DNA of 7,807 nt from Gemmatimonadota bacterium (lineage in GTDB: Bacteria > Gemmatimonadota > Gemmatimonadetes > Longimicrobiales > RSA9), in contig VEPF01000373.1 of NCBI GenBank assembly GCA_012027055.1, forward strand, positions 1 to 7,807. The letters run 5' to 3'. Position 1 is the stretch's first letter. Each line of letters begins with the position of its first letter. Below the pieces are notes generated by a model. It ran no database searches. It was not told the DNA's origin and saw only the letters and a program-made list of their open reading frames with translations. Of the stretch, positions 1-6,632 are shown in pieces. The position numbers and the translations under genes are program-made.

Positions 1-1
1 G

Positions 2-700
2 AGCCAGCCGCAGGACAGCGTATTCCGCGTGCAGGTCGAGCTGACGCAACCGGACTGGGGCTACGAAGTCCGCTTCGATGGGAGCGACGCGCTGCTGCTG
101 CGCATCCGGCGTCCGCCCGAGATCGACCCGGAAGAGCCGCTGCGCGGACTGCGCATCGCCGTCGATCCGGGCCATCCGCCGGCCGGCGCGATGGGACCGA
201 CCGGGCTGCAGGAGGCGGACGCGAACCTGGGGGTCGGGCTGCGGCTCCGGCCGCTGCTGGAGCAGGCCGGCGCCTACGTGATCATGACGCGCTCCGACAG
301 TACGTCCGTCGAGCTGGGGGCGCGACCGCGCATGGCGGTGGATTCCGGCGCGCACATCCTGGTCTCGCTGCACAACAACGCGTTCCCGGACGGGGTCAAC
401 CCGTTCGCCAACAACGGCACCAGTGTCTACTACTTCCAGCCGCACAGCGTGGACCTGGCCCAGCAGCTGCAGGCCGAGCTGCTGTCCGAGCTCGGGCTGC
501 GTGACATCGGCATCGGCCGCGCCGACCTGGCGCTGGTGCGGCCCTCCTGGCTGCCGGCCGCGCTGAGCGAAACCATGTACCTGATGGTGCCGCAGCAGGA
601 GGCCGCCCTGCGCGATCCGGTCACCCAGGAACGGATCGCCCGCGCGCACCTGCGGGCGCTCGAGGCGTTCGCACGCGGGCGCGCGGCCGCGCGCCGCTGA
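2..700 (+). CDS. N-acetylmuramoyl-L-alanine amidase (Amidase_3), 5'-truncated by window edge
   Basis: Zinc amidase that cleaves the amide bond between N-acetylmuramic acid and the stem peptide of peptidoglycan, in the periplasm. The frame is open back to base 2 with no stop, so the true start lies outside the window; a GTG at 29 is in frame but has no reason to be the start. Numbering from that GTG, the Amidase_3 signatures are all present: VDPGHP with zinc ligand H49, Glu62 in LQEADANL (second ligand), H115 in SLHNNA (third ligand) and E181 in ALSETMYL (catalytic Glu). The first 35 visible residues are beta-rich and precede the catalytic domain. The stretch from SLHNNA to GTSVYYF is only about 13 residues, so the inhibitory helix insertion of AmiC-type enzymes seems absent. 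The signal peptide would be outside the window. The stop codon overlaps the next gene's ATG, suggesting an operon. Family call is sure; the specific cellular role is not known. Confidence 0.93.
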   Translation, partial: SQPQDSVFRVQVELTQPDWGYEVRFDGSDALLLRIRRPPEIDPEEPLRGLRIAVDPGHPPAGAMGPTGLQEADANLGVGLRLRPLLEQAGAYVIMTRSDSTSVELGARPRMAVDSGAHILVSLHNNAFPDGVNPFANNGTSVYYFQPHSVDLAQQLQAELLSELGLRDIGIGRADLALVRPSWLPAALSETMYLMVPQQEAALRDPVTQERIARAHLRALEAFARGRAAARR

Positions 701-702
701 TG
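698..702 (+). promoter_or_regulatory. TGATG stop/start overlap (translational coupling)
   Basis: The amidase stop TGA (698-700) shares its last base with the ATG (700-702) of the protease-barrel gene. The 30 bases before the ATG are G/C with no AGGAG-like ribosome site. Initiation therefore most likely depends on ribosomes terminating on the amidase message, which keeps the two products in a linked ratio. Confidence 0.75.
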
Positions 703-3687
703 ACGCCCGCGCGGCTGCTGCGGTCGGCGTTGCTGATCGCGCTCGCCGGGGTTGGTCCGGCCACGGCGGGCCAGGCGCGCGCACAGGTGCCCGCGGCGGC
801 GCGCTGGCAGACCATCGAGAGCGCGCATTTCCGGGTGACGTTCACGGCCGGGCTCGAGCCGCTGGCGCGCCACGCCGCCACGGCGGCTGAGCGGGCGAGG
901 GAAGGGCTCACTGCCTACCTGGCCAGGCCGCCCGCCGGACGGATCGACATCGTGCTCGCGGACAACGTGGACTACAGTAACGGCAGCACCACGCCGTTCC
1001 CGTCCAACCGCATCCAGCTGTACGCCAAGCCACCGGTCGACGTGGCCGAGCTGAACTACTACGGCGACTGGCTGGACCTGGTGCTGGTCCACGAGCTGGC
1101 GCACGCGTTCCACCTCGATGCGACGTCCCGCTTCGGATCCGCCCTGCGCCGCGTCTTCGGGCGCGTCCCCGTGCCCTGGCCGCTGTTCCCGGCGATCGGC
1201 TCGCCCGGTTGGGGTGTGGAAGGGCTCGCGGGCGCCGCCGAGTCCGGGCTCACGGACCTGGGCCGGCTCCGCGGCACGCATCACGACATGGTCGCGCGGA
1301 CCGCCGCCCTCGAGGCGGAGATCGACGACATCGACCGGCTCGCTGCCGCGACTCCCGTGTGGCCGGGCTATCAGCGCGCCTACGTCTACGGCTCGCTGTT
1401 CATCAGGCACCTCCAACAGCAGCACGGCGACTCCGTAGTGCGGCGGATCGTGAATGCGAGCGCGAGCGCCGTGATCCCGCCGCCGCTCTGGTACGACCGT
1501 GTCGGACAGCGCGCGGTCGGGGCCAGGTTCCGGGTCGCGTACGATGCGTGGCGCGACAGCGCCACGCGACGCTATCGCGCCCTTGCCGACACGCTGCGGG
1601 CGGGAGGGCTCAGCAGCGCACGCACGCTGGTGCGGCAGGGCGGGTGGGCCGCGTACCCGCGCTGGTCGCGGGACGGCCGGAGGATCGCCTACGCCCACAA
1701 CGACCGGCGCAGCACGCCGACGTTGCGCGTGATCGACGCGAGCTCGGGAGCGGGACTGTGGGCGAGGCGGCACAACACGGAGAGCAACGCGGCCTGGCTG
1801 CCGGACGGCTCGCTGCTCACGAGCGACCTGGAGTTCACGGACCGCGATCACCTCTTCCTGCGCCTGGAGCGCTTCACCGCTGCCGGGACCAGCCCGCTGC
1901 CGGGCAGCAACCGGGCGCGGCTGCAGGACGTGGACGTGAGTGCCGACGGGGCCATGGGCATCGCGGTCGAAAACGCGGGTGGCACGAACCGGCTGGTCAG
2001 GTTCGATCCGCGCAGCGGCGACGTCGCCGCGCTCACGGACTACGATCCGCGTGTCCAGTGGGCCGGGCCGCGCTGGTCGCCGCGCGCGGACCTGATCGCA
2101 GTGTCGCGCTGGACGGCAGGCGGCCGCTACGACGTCGTCATCCTCGATGCGCGCGGCGGCGTGCGGCAGGAACTCACGGACGGCATCGGCATCAACAGCT
2201 CGCCCGCCTGGTCGCCGGACGGACGCTACGTGGTGTTTTCCTCCGACCGCAGCGGCATCGCCAACCTCTATGCCTTCGATCGCGCGCAGGGGAAGCTCGC
2301 GCAGCTCAGCAACGTGCTGACCGGCGCGTTCCAGCCGGATGTCTCGCCCGACGGACGCAGCGTGGCGTTCAGCGCGTATCACCACGATGGCTATCACATC
2401 GAGGTGCTGCCGTTCGATCCGGCCGCGTTCCGGGACCCGTCGCCGGCACGGCTGCCGGCGCTGCCCGCCTTGCCCGGGCCGGTGAAATGGCCGGCCGACA
2501 GCAGCGCGACCGGGCCACAACCGTATGACCCGGTGAAGTCCGCGGCACCCCGGTGGTGGGCGCCCGCGATCATCGCGCAGGACAGCAGCACCTTCTGGGG
2601 CATCAGCACGGGTGGCCTGGACCTGGTCGGCCGCCATGCCTGGAGTGCGTGGGCGGCCATATCCCCCGATGATGGCCGCAGCCAGGGTGGTGTCTGGTAC
2701 GAGTACCGGGGGTTCCCGAGCCTCGCCGGGACCGCGCTGCAGCCGTCGCTCCAGCTGGCACTGGCGCGCGATTGGGACCGGCTCACGACCCCACCCAAAC
2801 CGGGCGATCCCTACATCGACGAGCGGGAGGACGTGCTGAGCGCCCGGACCGCGTTCCTGTACCGGCACTTCCGCAGCGTAGCGAGCGTGACGCTCGGCGC
2901 GGAACTGGTGAAGCGGCGCCGGCTGCTCATGGCGGCGCCCGGCAAGCGCCTGCTGGACCCGGAGGATGGGCTCATCGGAGCCCGCGTCACGACGCTGTTC
3001 AGCACGGCGCATCGGTATCCGTTCTCGATCAGCGCGGAGGATGGGATTACCGTGCAGATTGGCGTCCGCCAGCGCTGGGATCGATCCCCGAGCACGGGCG
3101 TGAACAGCCAGGGAGACACGGTCCATCACGATGCGGGCTGGCGGGAGGTGACAGCGTGGTCGGCAGGCTACCTGGCACTCGGGCGCGTGGCGTTCGCAAA
3201 CGCCGTGCTGGGCCTGCGCGGCAGCGCCCTGGTACGCGACGGGCCGGGTGCCGGCACCGAGGGCGTCGGCGACGCCAGCGGTGGCGCGCTGCCGGTCGGA
3301 AGCCTGATCGACCTGGGCGGGTCCCGCTTCCTGCCCGTGCGAGGGTTCCCCGCCAGCGCCCGCCGCGGCACCCGGGCCTGGAGCGCCACCGCGGAACTGC
3401 GGGTGCCGCTGGCACTGCTCGCCTTCAAGCCCCGCCCCCTGCCTTTCTACCTCGACCGCCTGAGCGCGGCCGCGTTCGTCGATGCCGGTGACGCCGCCTG
3501 CGCCGCAACCGAGCCCTGCGACCCGCGCCGCCTCGGCCCGGCCCTGGTGGGCATGGGCGCCGAGCTCTGGCTGGACGCCTCCATCCTGGGCGGAGGGTTC
3601 CTGCTCCGCGCCGGAGGTGCCCTTCCAGCCCGGGGCGGTTCCGACCACGAGCCGCGCTGGTACCTGCAGGTCGGTACCCCCTTCTAG
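700..3687 (+). CDS. Exported fusion: gluzincin metallopeptidase + TolB/WD40-like propeller + Omp85-like beta-barrel
   Basis: A 995-residue outer-membrane protein with three recognisable parts. Residues 1-28 are a Sec signal peptide with probable cleavage after ARA (28/29). Residues about 35-300 look like a Peptidase MA-type zinc protease: HELAH at 131-135 gives two His ligands and Glu132, and GVEGLA at 172-177 offers E174 as the third (gluzincin) ligand. Residues about 310-575 hold repeated propeller blades with PRWSRDG (320-326), GPRWSPRAD (457-464), PAWSPDGRY (502-510) and QPDVSPDGRS (545-554). A proline-rich linker (580-620) leads, via YDPVKSAAPRWWAP, into residues about 630-995, a barrel of roughly 365 residues with the Omp85 hallmark VRGF at 880-883 and a terminal Phe (VGTPF). 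No POTRA repeats are seen; the propeller sits where they would be. ATG overlaps the amidase stop and has no Shine-Dalgarno, so translation is probably coupled. Protease substrate, and whether anything passes the barrel, are unknown. Confidence 0.85.
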   Translation: MTPARLLRSALLIALAGVGPATAGQARAQVPAAARWQTIESAHFRVTFTAGLEPLARHAATAAERAREGLTAYLARPPAGRIDIVLADNVDYSNGSTTPFPSNRIQLYAKPPVDVAELNYYGDWLDLVLVHELAHAFHLDATSRFGSALRRVFGRVPVPWPLFPAIGSPGWGVEGLAGAAESGLTDLGRLRGTHHDMVARTAALEAEIDDIDRLAAATPVWPGYQRAYVYGSLFIRHLQQQHGDSVVRRIVNASASAVIPPPLWYDRVGQRAVGARFRVAYDAWRDSATRRYRALADTLRAGGLSSARTLVRQGGWAAYPRWSRDGRRIAYAHNDRRSTPTLRVIDASSGAGLWARRHNTESNAAWLPDGSLLTSDLEFTDRDHLFLRLERFTAAGTSPLPGSNRARLQDVDVSADGAMGIAVENAGGTNRLVRFDPRSGDVAALTDYDPRVQWAGPRWSPRADLIAVSRWTAGGRYDVVILDARGGVRQELTDGIGINSSPAWSPDGRYVVFSSDRSGIANLYAFDRAQGKLAQLSNVLTGAFQPDVSPDGRSVAFSAYHHDGYHIEVLPFDPAAFRDPSPARLPALPALPGPVKWPADSSATGPQPYDPVKSAAPRWWAPAIIAQDSSTFWGISTGGLDLVGRHAWSAWAAISPDDGRSQGGVWYEYRGFPSLAGTALQPSLQLALARDWDRLTTPPKPGDPYIDEREDVLSARTAFLYRHFRSVASVTLGAELVKRRRLLMAAPGKRLLDPEDGLIGARVTTLFSTAHRYPFSISAEDGITVQIGVRQRWDRSPSTGVNSQGDTVHHDAGWREVTAWSAGYLALGRVAFANAVLGLRGSALVRDGPGAGTEGVGDASGGALPVGSLIDLGGSRFLPVRGFPASARRGTRAWSATAELRVPLALLAFKPRPLPFYLDRLSAAAFVDAGDAACAATEPCDPRRLGPALVGMGAELWLDASILGGGFLLRAGGALPARGGSDHEPRWYLQVGTPF

Positions 3688-3783
3688 CAGCCCGGCAGGC
3701 ACGTTTGGAGCGGCGGCCTGCTTCTCCACAACCGGGGGTGGAAAAGCGCGCGCAGGGCGCGCCAAACGGCGCCGAACGGGGTA

Positions 3784-3799
3784 TTCCACAATGGTGGAA
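3784..3799. repeat. Perfect inverted repeat TTCCAC-N4-GTGGAA
   Basis: Arms TTCCAC (3784-3789) and GTGGAA (3794-3799) are exact reverse complements around a 4-base AATG spacer. The shape suits a dimeric regulator's operator. It lies about 21 bp upstream of the candidate nrdJ -35 element, a position where an activator could sit. The TCCAC core also resembles the DnaA-box core, so it may belong to that group instead. No transcription factor can be assigned. Confidence 0.4.
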
Positions 3800-3801
3800 A
3801 C

Positions 3802-3810
3802 GGTGGATAA
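3802..3810 (-). promoter_or_regulatory. DnaA-box-like 9-mer
   Basis: On the minus strand this reads TTATCCACC, matching 8 of 9 positions of the DnaA box TTATCCACA. A second 8-of-9 match, TTCTCCACA, is on the plus strand at 3722-3730, and a 7-of-9 match, TATTCCACA, is at 3782-3790. DnaA control of ribonucleotide reductase is known for nrdAB of E. coli. Whether it applies here is inference, and single 8/9 matches occur by chance. Confidence 0.35.
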
Positions 3811-3819
3811 CTCCGACTC

Positions 3820-3848
3820 TTGACCACAAAATGTAGAGTTGGTACGTT
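3820..3848 (+). promoter_or_regulatory. Candidate sigma-70 promoter for nrdJ
   Basis: TTGACC (3820-3825, 5 of 6 to TTGACA) is followed after a 17-base spacer by TACGTT (3843-3848, 3 of 6 to TATAAT but keeping the key T1, A2 and T6). Transcription would begin near 3855, giving a leader of about 145 bases. The -35 overlaps the first NrdR box and the predicted start point lies at the edge of the second, the layout expected for repression by occlusion. The weak -10 keeps confidence moderate. Confidence 0.5.
3824..3839 (+). promoter_or_regulatory. NrdR box 1
   Basis: CCACAAAATGTAGAGT fits the NrdR operator pattern (roughly ACACWATATATWGTGT), keeping the most conserved core C-W-A-n-A-T-n-T-W-G and the outer ACA/GT positions. 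NrdR is the zinc-finger/ATP-cone repressor that senses dATP/ATP and controls ribonucleotide reductase genes; its gene is not in this window. The box overlaps the candidate -35 and is matched by a second copy 32 bp downstream. Confidence 0.75.
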
Positions 3849-3855
3849 GGACTCC

Positions 3856-3871
3856 CCACAAGATGTTGGGT
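3856..3871 (+). promoter_or_regulatory. NrdR box 2
   Basis: CCACAAGATGTTGGGT matches box 1 at 13 of 16 positions; the three changes (7, 12, 14) all fall where the NrdR consensus is tolerant or weak. Start-to-start distance from box 1 is 32 bp, three helical turns, so both sites face the same side of the DNA as in known NrdR tandem operators. It covers the expected transcription start region. Confidence 0.75.
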
Positions 3872-3892
3872 CCGCCCGCCTCCCCGGGCGGA
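3871..3892 (+). other. GC-rich hairpin in the nrdJ mRNA leader
   Basis: TCCGCCCG (3871-3878) and CGGGCGGA (3885-3892) form a perfect 8-bp stem with a 6-base loop. It would lie about 15 bases into the transcript from the candidate promoter. There is no following T-run, so it is not a standard intrinsic terminator; it could protect the 5' end of the mRNA or be incidental in GC-rich DNA. Confidence 0.45.
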
Positions 3893-3989
3893 GAGCGCAA
3901 CGCTAATCCCCGGAACGAACGGTTCCACACAGCGACCATTGACAGGCCCGCGTCATTGCTGCCTGAGCTATTGCCATTGGCCGAGTATC

Positions 3990-3994
3990 GAGGA
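3990..3994 (+). promoter_or_regulatory. Ribosome binding site deciding the nrdJ start
   Basis: GAGGA ends 5 bases before the ATG at 4000, ideal spacing. The alternative in-frame ATG at 3994 lies inside this element and has no ribosome site of its own, so 4000 is preferred. Confidence 0.65.
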
Positions 3995-3999
3995 TGAAG

Positions 4000-6522
4000 A
4001 TGAGCCCTGAATCCCGCGTCGCCGACCAGCTCCCGGACGATCTGCCCGCCGCCGACCTGTCGGAGAACGCGCGCATCGTGCTGGGCCGGCGGTACCTGAA
4101 GAAGGACGACAAGGGGCGGCCGACGGAGGAACCCGAGCAGATGTTCTGGCGGGTGGCGCGGACGATTGCGGCGGAGGACGCGAAGTACGGAGCGAGCCAG
4201 GGCGCAGTTGATGCGCTGGCGCGCGAGTTCTATCGGTTGATGACCCGCCGGCTGTTCGAGCCGAACTCGCCGACGCTGATGAACGCCGGCCGGCCGCTGG
4301 GTCAGTTGTCGGCGTGCTTCGTGCTGCCGGTGGAGGATGCACTCTCGAACGGGCTGAACGGCATCTACGACACCCTGCGGGCGATGGCGCTGGTGCACCA
4401 GTCGGGGGGCGGGACGGGTGTTGCGTGCAGCCGGCTGCGCCCGACCAACGACGTGGTGAAGTCGACGATGGGCGTGGCCAGCGGGCCGGTGTCCTTCATG
4501 CGGCTGTACGATGCCTCGACGGAGGTGGTGAAGCAGGGGGGCACGCGGCGGGGCGCGAACATGGGCATCCTGCGCGTCGATCATCCGGACCTCCGGGAGT
4601 TCGTGACCTGCAAGCTGGACGTGACGCAGATCACGAACTTCCACATCTCGGTGGCGAACACGGCCGCCTTCATGGAAGCGGTGAAGGCGGGGACGAAGTA
4701 CGAGCTGGTGAATCCGCGGACCGGGAACGTGGTCGGCCAGGAAGATGCGCGCGAGATCTTCGACCTGATCGTGCACGGCGCGTGGGCCACGGGTGAGCCG
4801 GGCGTGTTCTTCATCGATGAAGCGAACCGGTACAACCCGGTGCCGCACCTGGGGGGCTACGAGGCCACGAATCCGTGCGGCGAGCAGCCGCTGCTGGCAT
4901 ACGACGTCTGCAATCTAGGGAGCCTGAACGTCGGCCTGTTCGTGCGCGCCGATGCGTCCGCGGGCGCGCCCTGGCGGGAGCGGGTGGACTGGGAAGCGCT
5001 GCGTTCGGCGGTGCACCTCTCGGTGCACTTCCTGGACAACGTCCTCGACGCGAACAACTTCCCGCTGCCGGAAATCCACCAGCTGGCGCACCGCATCCGG
5101 CGCATCGGCCTGGGCATCATGGGCTACGCCGACCTGCTGGTCCGGGTGGGCGTGGGCTACAACACCGAGGAAGGCATCGAGCTGGGGCGCGAGCTGATGC
5201 GCTTCATCGACGAGGAGGGGAAGCGCGCGAGCGAGCGGCTGAGCGAGCACCGGGGTGTCTTCCCCGAATGGGAGCAGAGCATCTGGGGTCCGGACATCAG
5301 CTGCGCGCGCGGATCCGACGGAGTGCGCATCCGGCCGGCGCGGCGGCTGCGCAACTGCAACATCACGACCGTGGCGCCGACCGGCACCATCTCGATCTTC
5401 GCGGACTGCTCCGGCGGCATCGAGCCACTCTTCGCGGTGGCGTTCATGCGCAACCAGGCGGGCGCGCTGATGCCCGATGTGAACAAGGATTTCGTCGCGG
5501 TCGCGAAACAGCAGGGCTGGTACAGCGACGAACTGATGAAGCGGATCGCGGAGGAGGGGCACATCCACTTCCCGCAGGTGCCGGAATCGGCGCAGCAGGT
5601 GTTCGTGACCGCCCACGACATCACGCCGGAGTGGCACATCCGCACGCAGGCGGCCTTCCAGGAGTACGTGGACAGCGCGATCTCCAAGACCTGCAACTTC
5701 GCGCGCGAAGCGAAGGAGCAGGACGTGCGCGAGATCTACCTGATGGCCTACGAGCTGCACTGCAAGGGCGTGACCGTCTACCGCGATGCGTCCCGACCCC
5801 AGCAGGTGCTCTCGACGGGCAAGACCGCGAAGGATGCGGGTGCCACGCCCGCGCCGGCCAAGGCGGGCGACAGCGAGGCGGCGCTGGCGGACGCGCGCGA
5901 GCAGCTGCACAAGTACCAGCAGGCGATCGACGAGCTGAGCACCAAGCTGAAGGACGCGGAGGAGCGGCTCGCCGTCCGCCGCCACAAGCGCACCCGACCG
6001 GCCGCCCTGAAGGGCACGACCCGGCGGTTGCCGAGTCCGCTCGGCGACCTGTACGTCACGGTCAACGAGGATGAAGCGGGCAAGCCGTTCGAGGTGTTCG
6101 CCACACTGGGCAAAGCGGGCGGCGCGGCCATGGCCGACGTGGAAGCGATCGGACGGCTGATCTCGCTGTCGCTGCGCAGTGGCATCGCGCTCTCCGAGGT
6201 CTACCAGCAGCTGCGCGGAATCTCCTGCGATCGCGCGGTAGGCATCGGGCCCAACAAGGTGCTGTCGGTGCCGGACGCGATCGCGCAGGCGCTGGCGCAG
6301 CACGAGCGCGAGAAGGAAGGGGTGCAGCAGGAGTTGCTGCCCATGCCGCGACCGGTGAGCGCGCTGTCTCCACAGGCCGCGGAAGCGCTGCAGGCCGCCC
6401 CCGAGTTCAACTACGACCCCGGCCAGGCCTTCATCGGCACATGCCCGGAGTGCCACTCCGGGCTGCAGTTCATGGAGGGCTGCGTGAAATGCCTGGCGTG
6501 CGGCTACAGCGAGTGCGGGTGA
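4000..6522 (+). CDS. nrdJ: Adenosylcobalamin-dependent (class II) ribonucleotide reductase NrdJ
   Basis: Reduces ribonucleotides to deoxyribonucleotides in the cytoplasm using a cobalamin-generated thiyl radical, independent of oxygen. Length is 840 residues from the ATG at 4000 (842 from the ATG at 3994). In the 840 numbering the barrel carries NPCGE at 291-295 (N291, thiyl C293, E295), and the redox cysteine pair C106 (LSACF) and C304 (YDVCNLGS); C293 and C304 are 11 apart, as in Thermotoga NrdJ. Other signatures are NSPTLMNAG (89-97), GGGTGVACS (136-144), KQGGTRRGANMG (178-189) and APTGTISIF (459-467). Residues about 623-660 look like a charged coiled-coil linker. Residues about 675-766 match the C-terminal TSCPD-type domain (LYVTVNEDEAGKPFEVFATLGKAG region), with the signature reading LSVPD. 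The tail has C815, C818, C828, C831, C834 and C839, suited to re-reducing the active site or binding zinc. No ATP-cone is evident at the N-terminus. Preceded by an NrdR operator pair. Confidence 0.97.
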   Translation: MSPESRVADQLPDDLPAADLSENARIVLGRRYLKKDDKGRPTEEPEQMFWRVARTIAAEDAKYGASQGAVDALAREFYRLMTRRLFEPNSPTLMNAGRPLGQLSACFVLPVEDALSNGLNGIYDTLRAMALVHQSGGGTGVACSRLRPTNDVVKSTMGVASGPVSFMRLYDASTEVVKQGGTRRGANMGILRVDHPDLREFVTCKLDVTQITNFHISVANTAAFMEAVKAGTKYELVNPRTGNVVGQEDAREIFDLIVHGAWATGEPGVFFIDEANRYNPVPHLGGYEATNPCGEQPLLAYDVCNLGSLNVGLFVRADASAGAPWRERVDWEALRSAVHLSVHFLDNVLDANNFPLPEIHQLAHRIRRIGLGIMGYADLLVRVGVGYNTEEGIELGRELMRFIDEEGKRASERLSEHRGVFPEWEQSIWGPDISCARGSDGVRIRPARRLRNCNITTVAPTGTISIFADCSGGIEPLFAVAFMRNQAGALMPDVNKDFVAVAKQQGWYSDELMKRIAEEGHIHFPQVPESAQQVFVTAHDITPEWHIRTQAAFQEYVDSAISKTCNFAREAKEQDVREIYLMAYELHCKGVTVYRDASRPQQVLSTGKTAKDAGATPAPAKAGDSEAALADAREQLHKYQQAIDELSTKLKDAEERLAVRRHKRTRPAALKGTTRRLPSPLGDLYVTVNEDEAGKPFEVFATLGKAGGAAMADVEAIGRLISLSLRSGIALSEVYQQLRGISCDRAVGIGPNKVLSVPDAIAQALAQHEREKEGVQQELLPMPRPVSALSPQAAEALQAAPEFNYDPGQAFIGTCPECHSGLQFMEGCVKCLACGYSECG

Positions 6523-6584
6523 TCCCGGTGGCTGCCGCTGCGGGGGTGGGCGCCGGTAAGCCTTCCTGACCGCCTGCGCGGGCC

Positions 6585-6613
6585 GACGCCGGCGCGCGAA
6601 TCCCGCCGGCGTC
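6585..6613. terminator. Hairpin 1 downstream of nrdJ
   Basis: GACGCCGGCG (6585-6594) pairs perfectly with CGCCGGCGTC (6604-6613) around a 9-base loop. It is 62 bases after the nrdJ stop and has no T-run, so alone it would be a pause or mRNA 3'-end-protecting structure. It is the first of two hairpins in the convergent intergenic space. Confidence 0.5.
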
Positions 6614-6632
6614 CACCGAGGACGCCAAACGC

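Larger units (their letters stand above)
3688..3999 (+). other. Control region upstream of nrdJ (312 bp, non-coding)
   Basis: No credible gene lies here. It is visibly less GC-rich than the flanking coding DNA, particularly at 3781-3870. In order it holds a weak inverted repeat just after the upstream stop, DnaA-box-like sequences (3722-3730 and 3802-3810), a 6-bp-arm palindrome (3784-3799), two NrdR-type boxes (3824-3839 and 3856-3871) around a candidate promoter, a leader hairpin (3871-3892), and the nrdJ ribosome site. I looked for a cobalamin riboswitch, which controls some nrdJ genes, and did not see a convincing B12 box. Confidence 0.8.

Noticed and set aside
1209..2528. A 439-codon plus-strand frame inside the protease-propeller gene
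   Set aside because: Arg/Gly-rich shadow in another frame; the main frame carries the propeller motifs and signal peptide.
3695..3721. GCAGGC/GCCTGC inverted repeat as a terminator for the protease-barrel gene
   Set aside because: Only 6 bp with a 15-base loop and no T-run; too weak to call, although a terminator is expected about here.
3748..3762. GCGCGC-AGG-GCGCGC hairpin
   Set aside because: Low-complexity GC alternation that arises easily by chance; no T-run or positional support.
3939..3944. Perfect TTGACA as an alternative nrdJ -35
   Set aside because: At 16-18 base spacing the -10 positions read GCCTGA, CCTGAG or CTGAGC, none promoter-like, and it lies outside the NrdR boxes.
3688..3999. 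Cobalamin riboswitch upstream of nrdJ
   Set aside because: Such switches control some class II reductases, but I could find no B12-box consensus or the expected multi-helix arrangement, and about 145 bases of leader would be short for one.
430..4848. A 4.4-kb uninterrupted minus-strand open frame (1472 codons)
   Set aside because: It runs antisense across three features, including the non-coding control region, and its translation is Arg/His/Ala/Pro-rich without domains. Long antisense frames are expected opposite GC-rich genes, and the plus-strand products have clear family motifs.
4915..6456. A 513-codon minus-strand frame opposite nrdJ
   Set aside because: Antisense shadow of a well-conserved catalytic gene, with biased composition and no recognisable motif.
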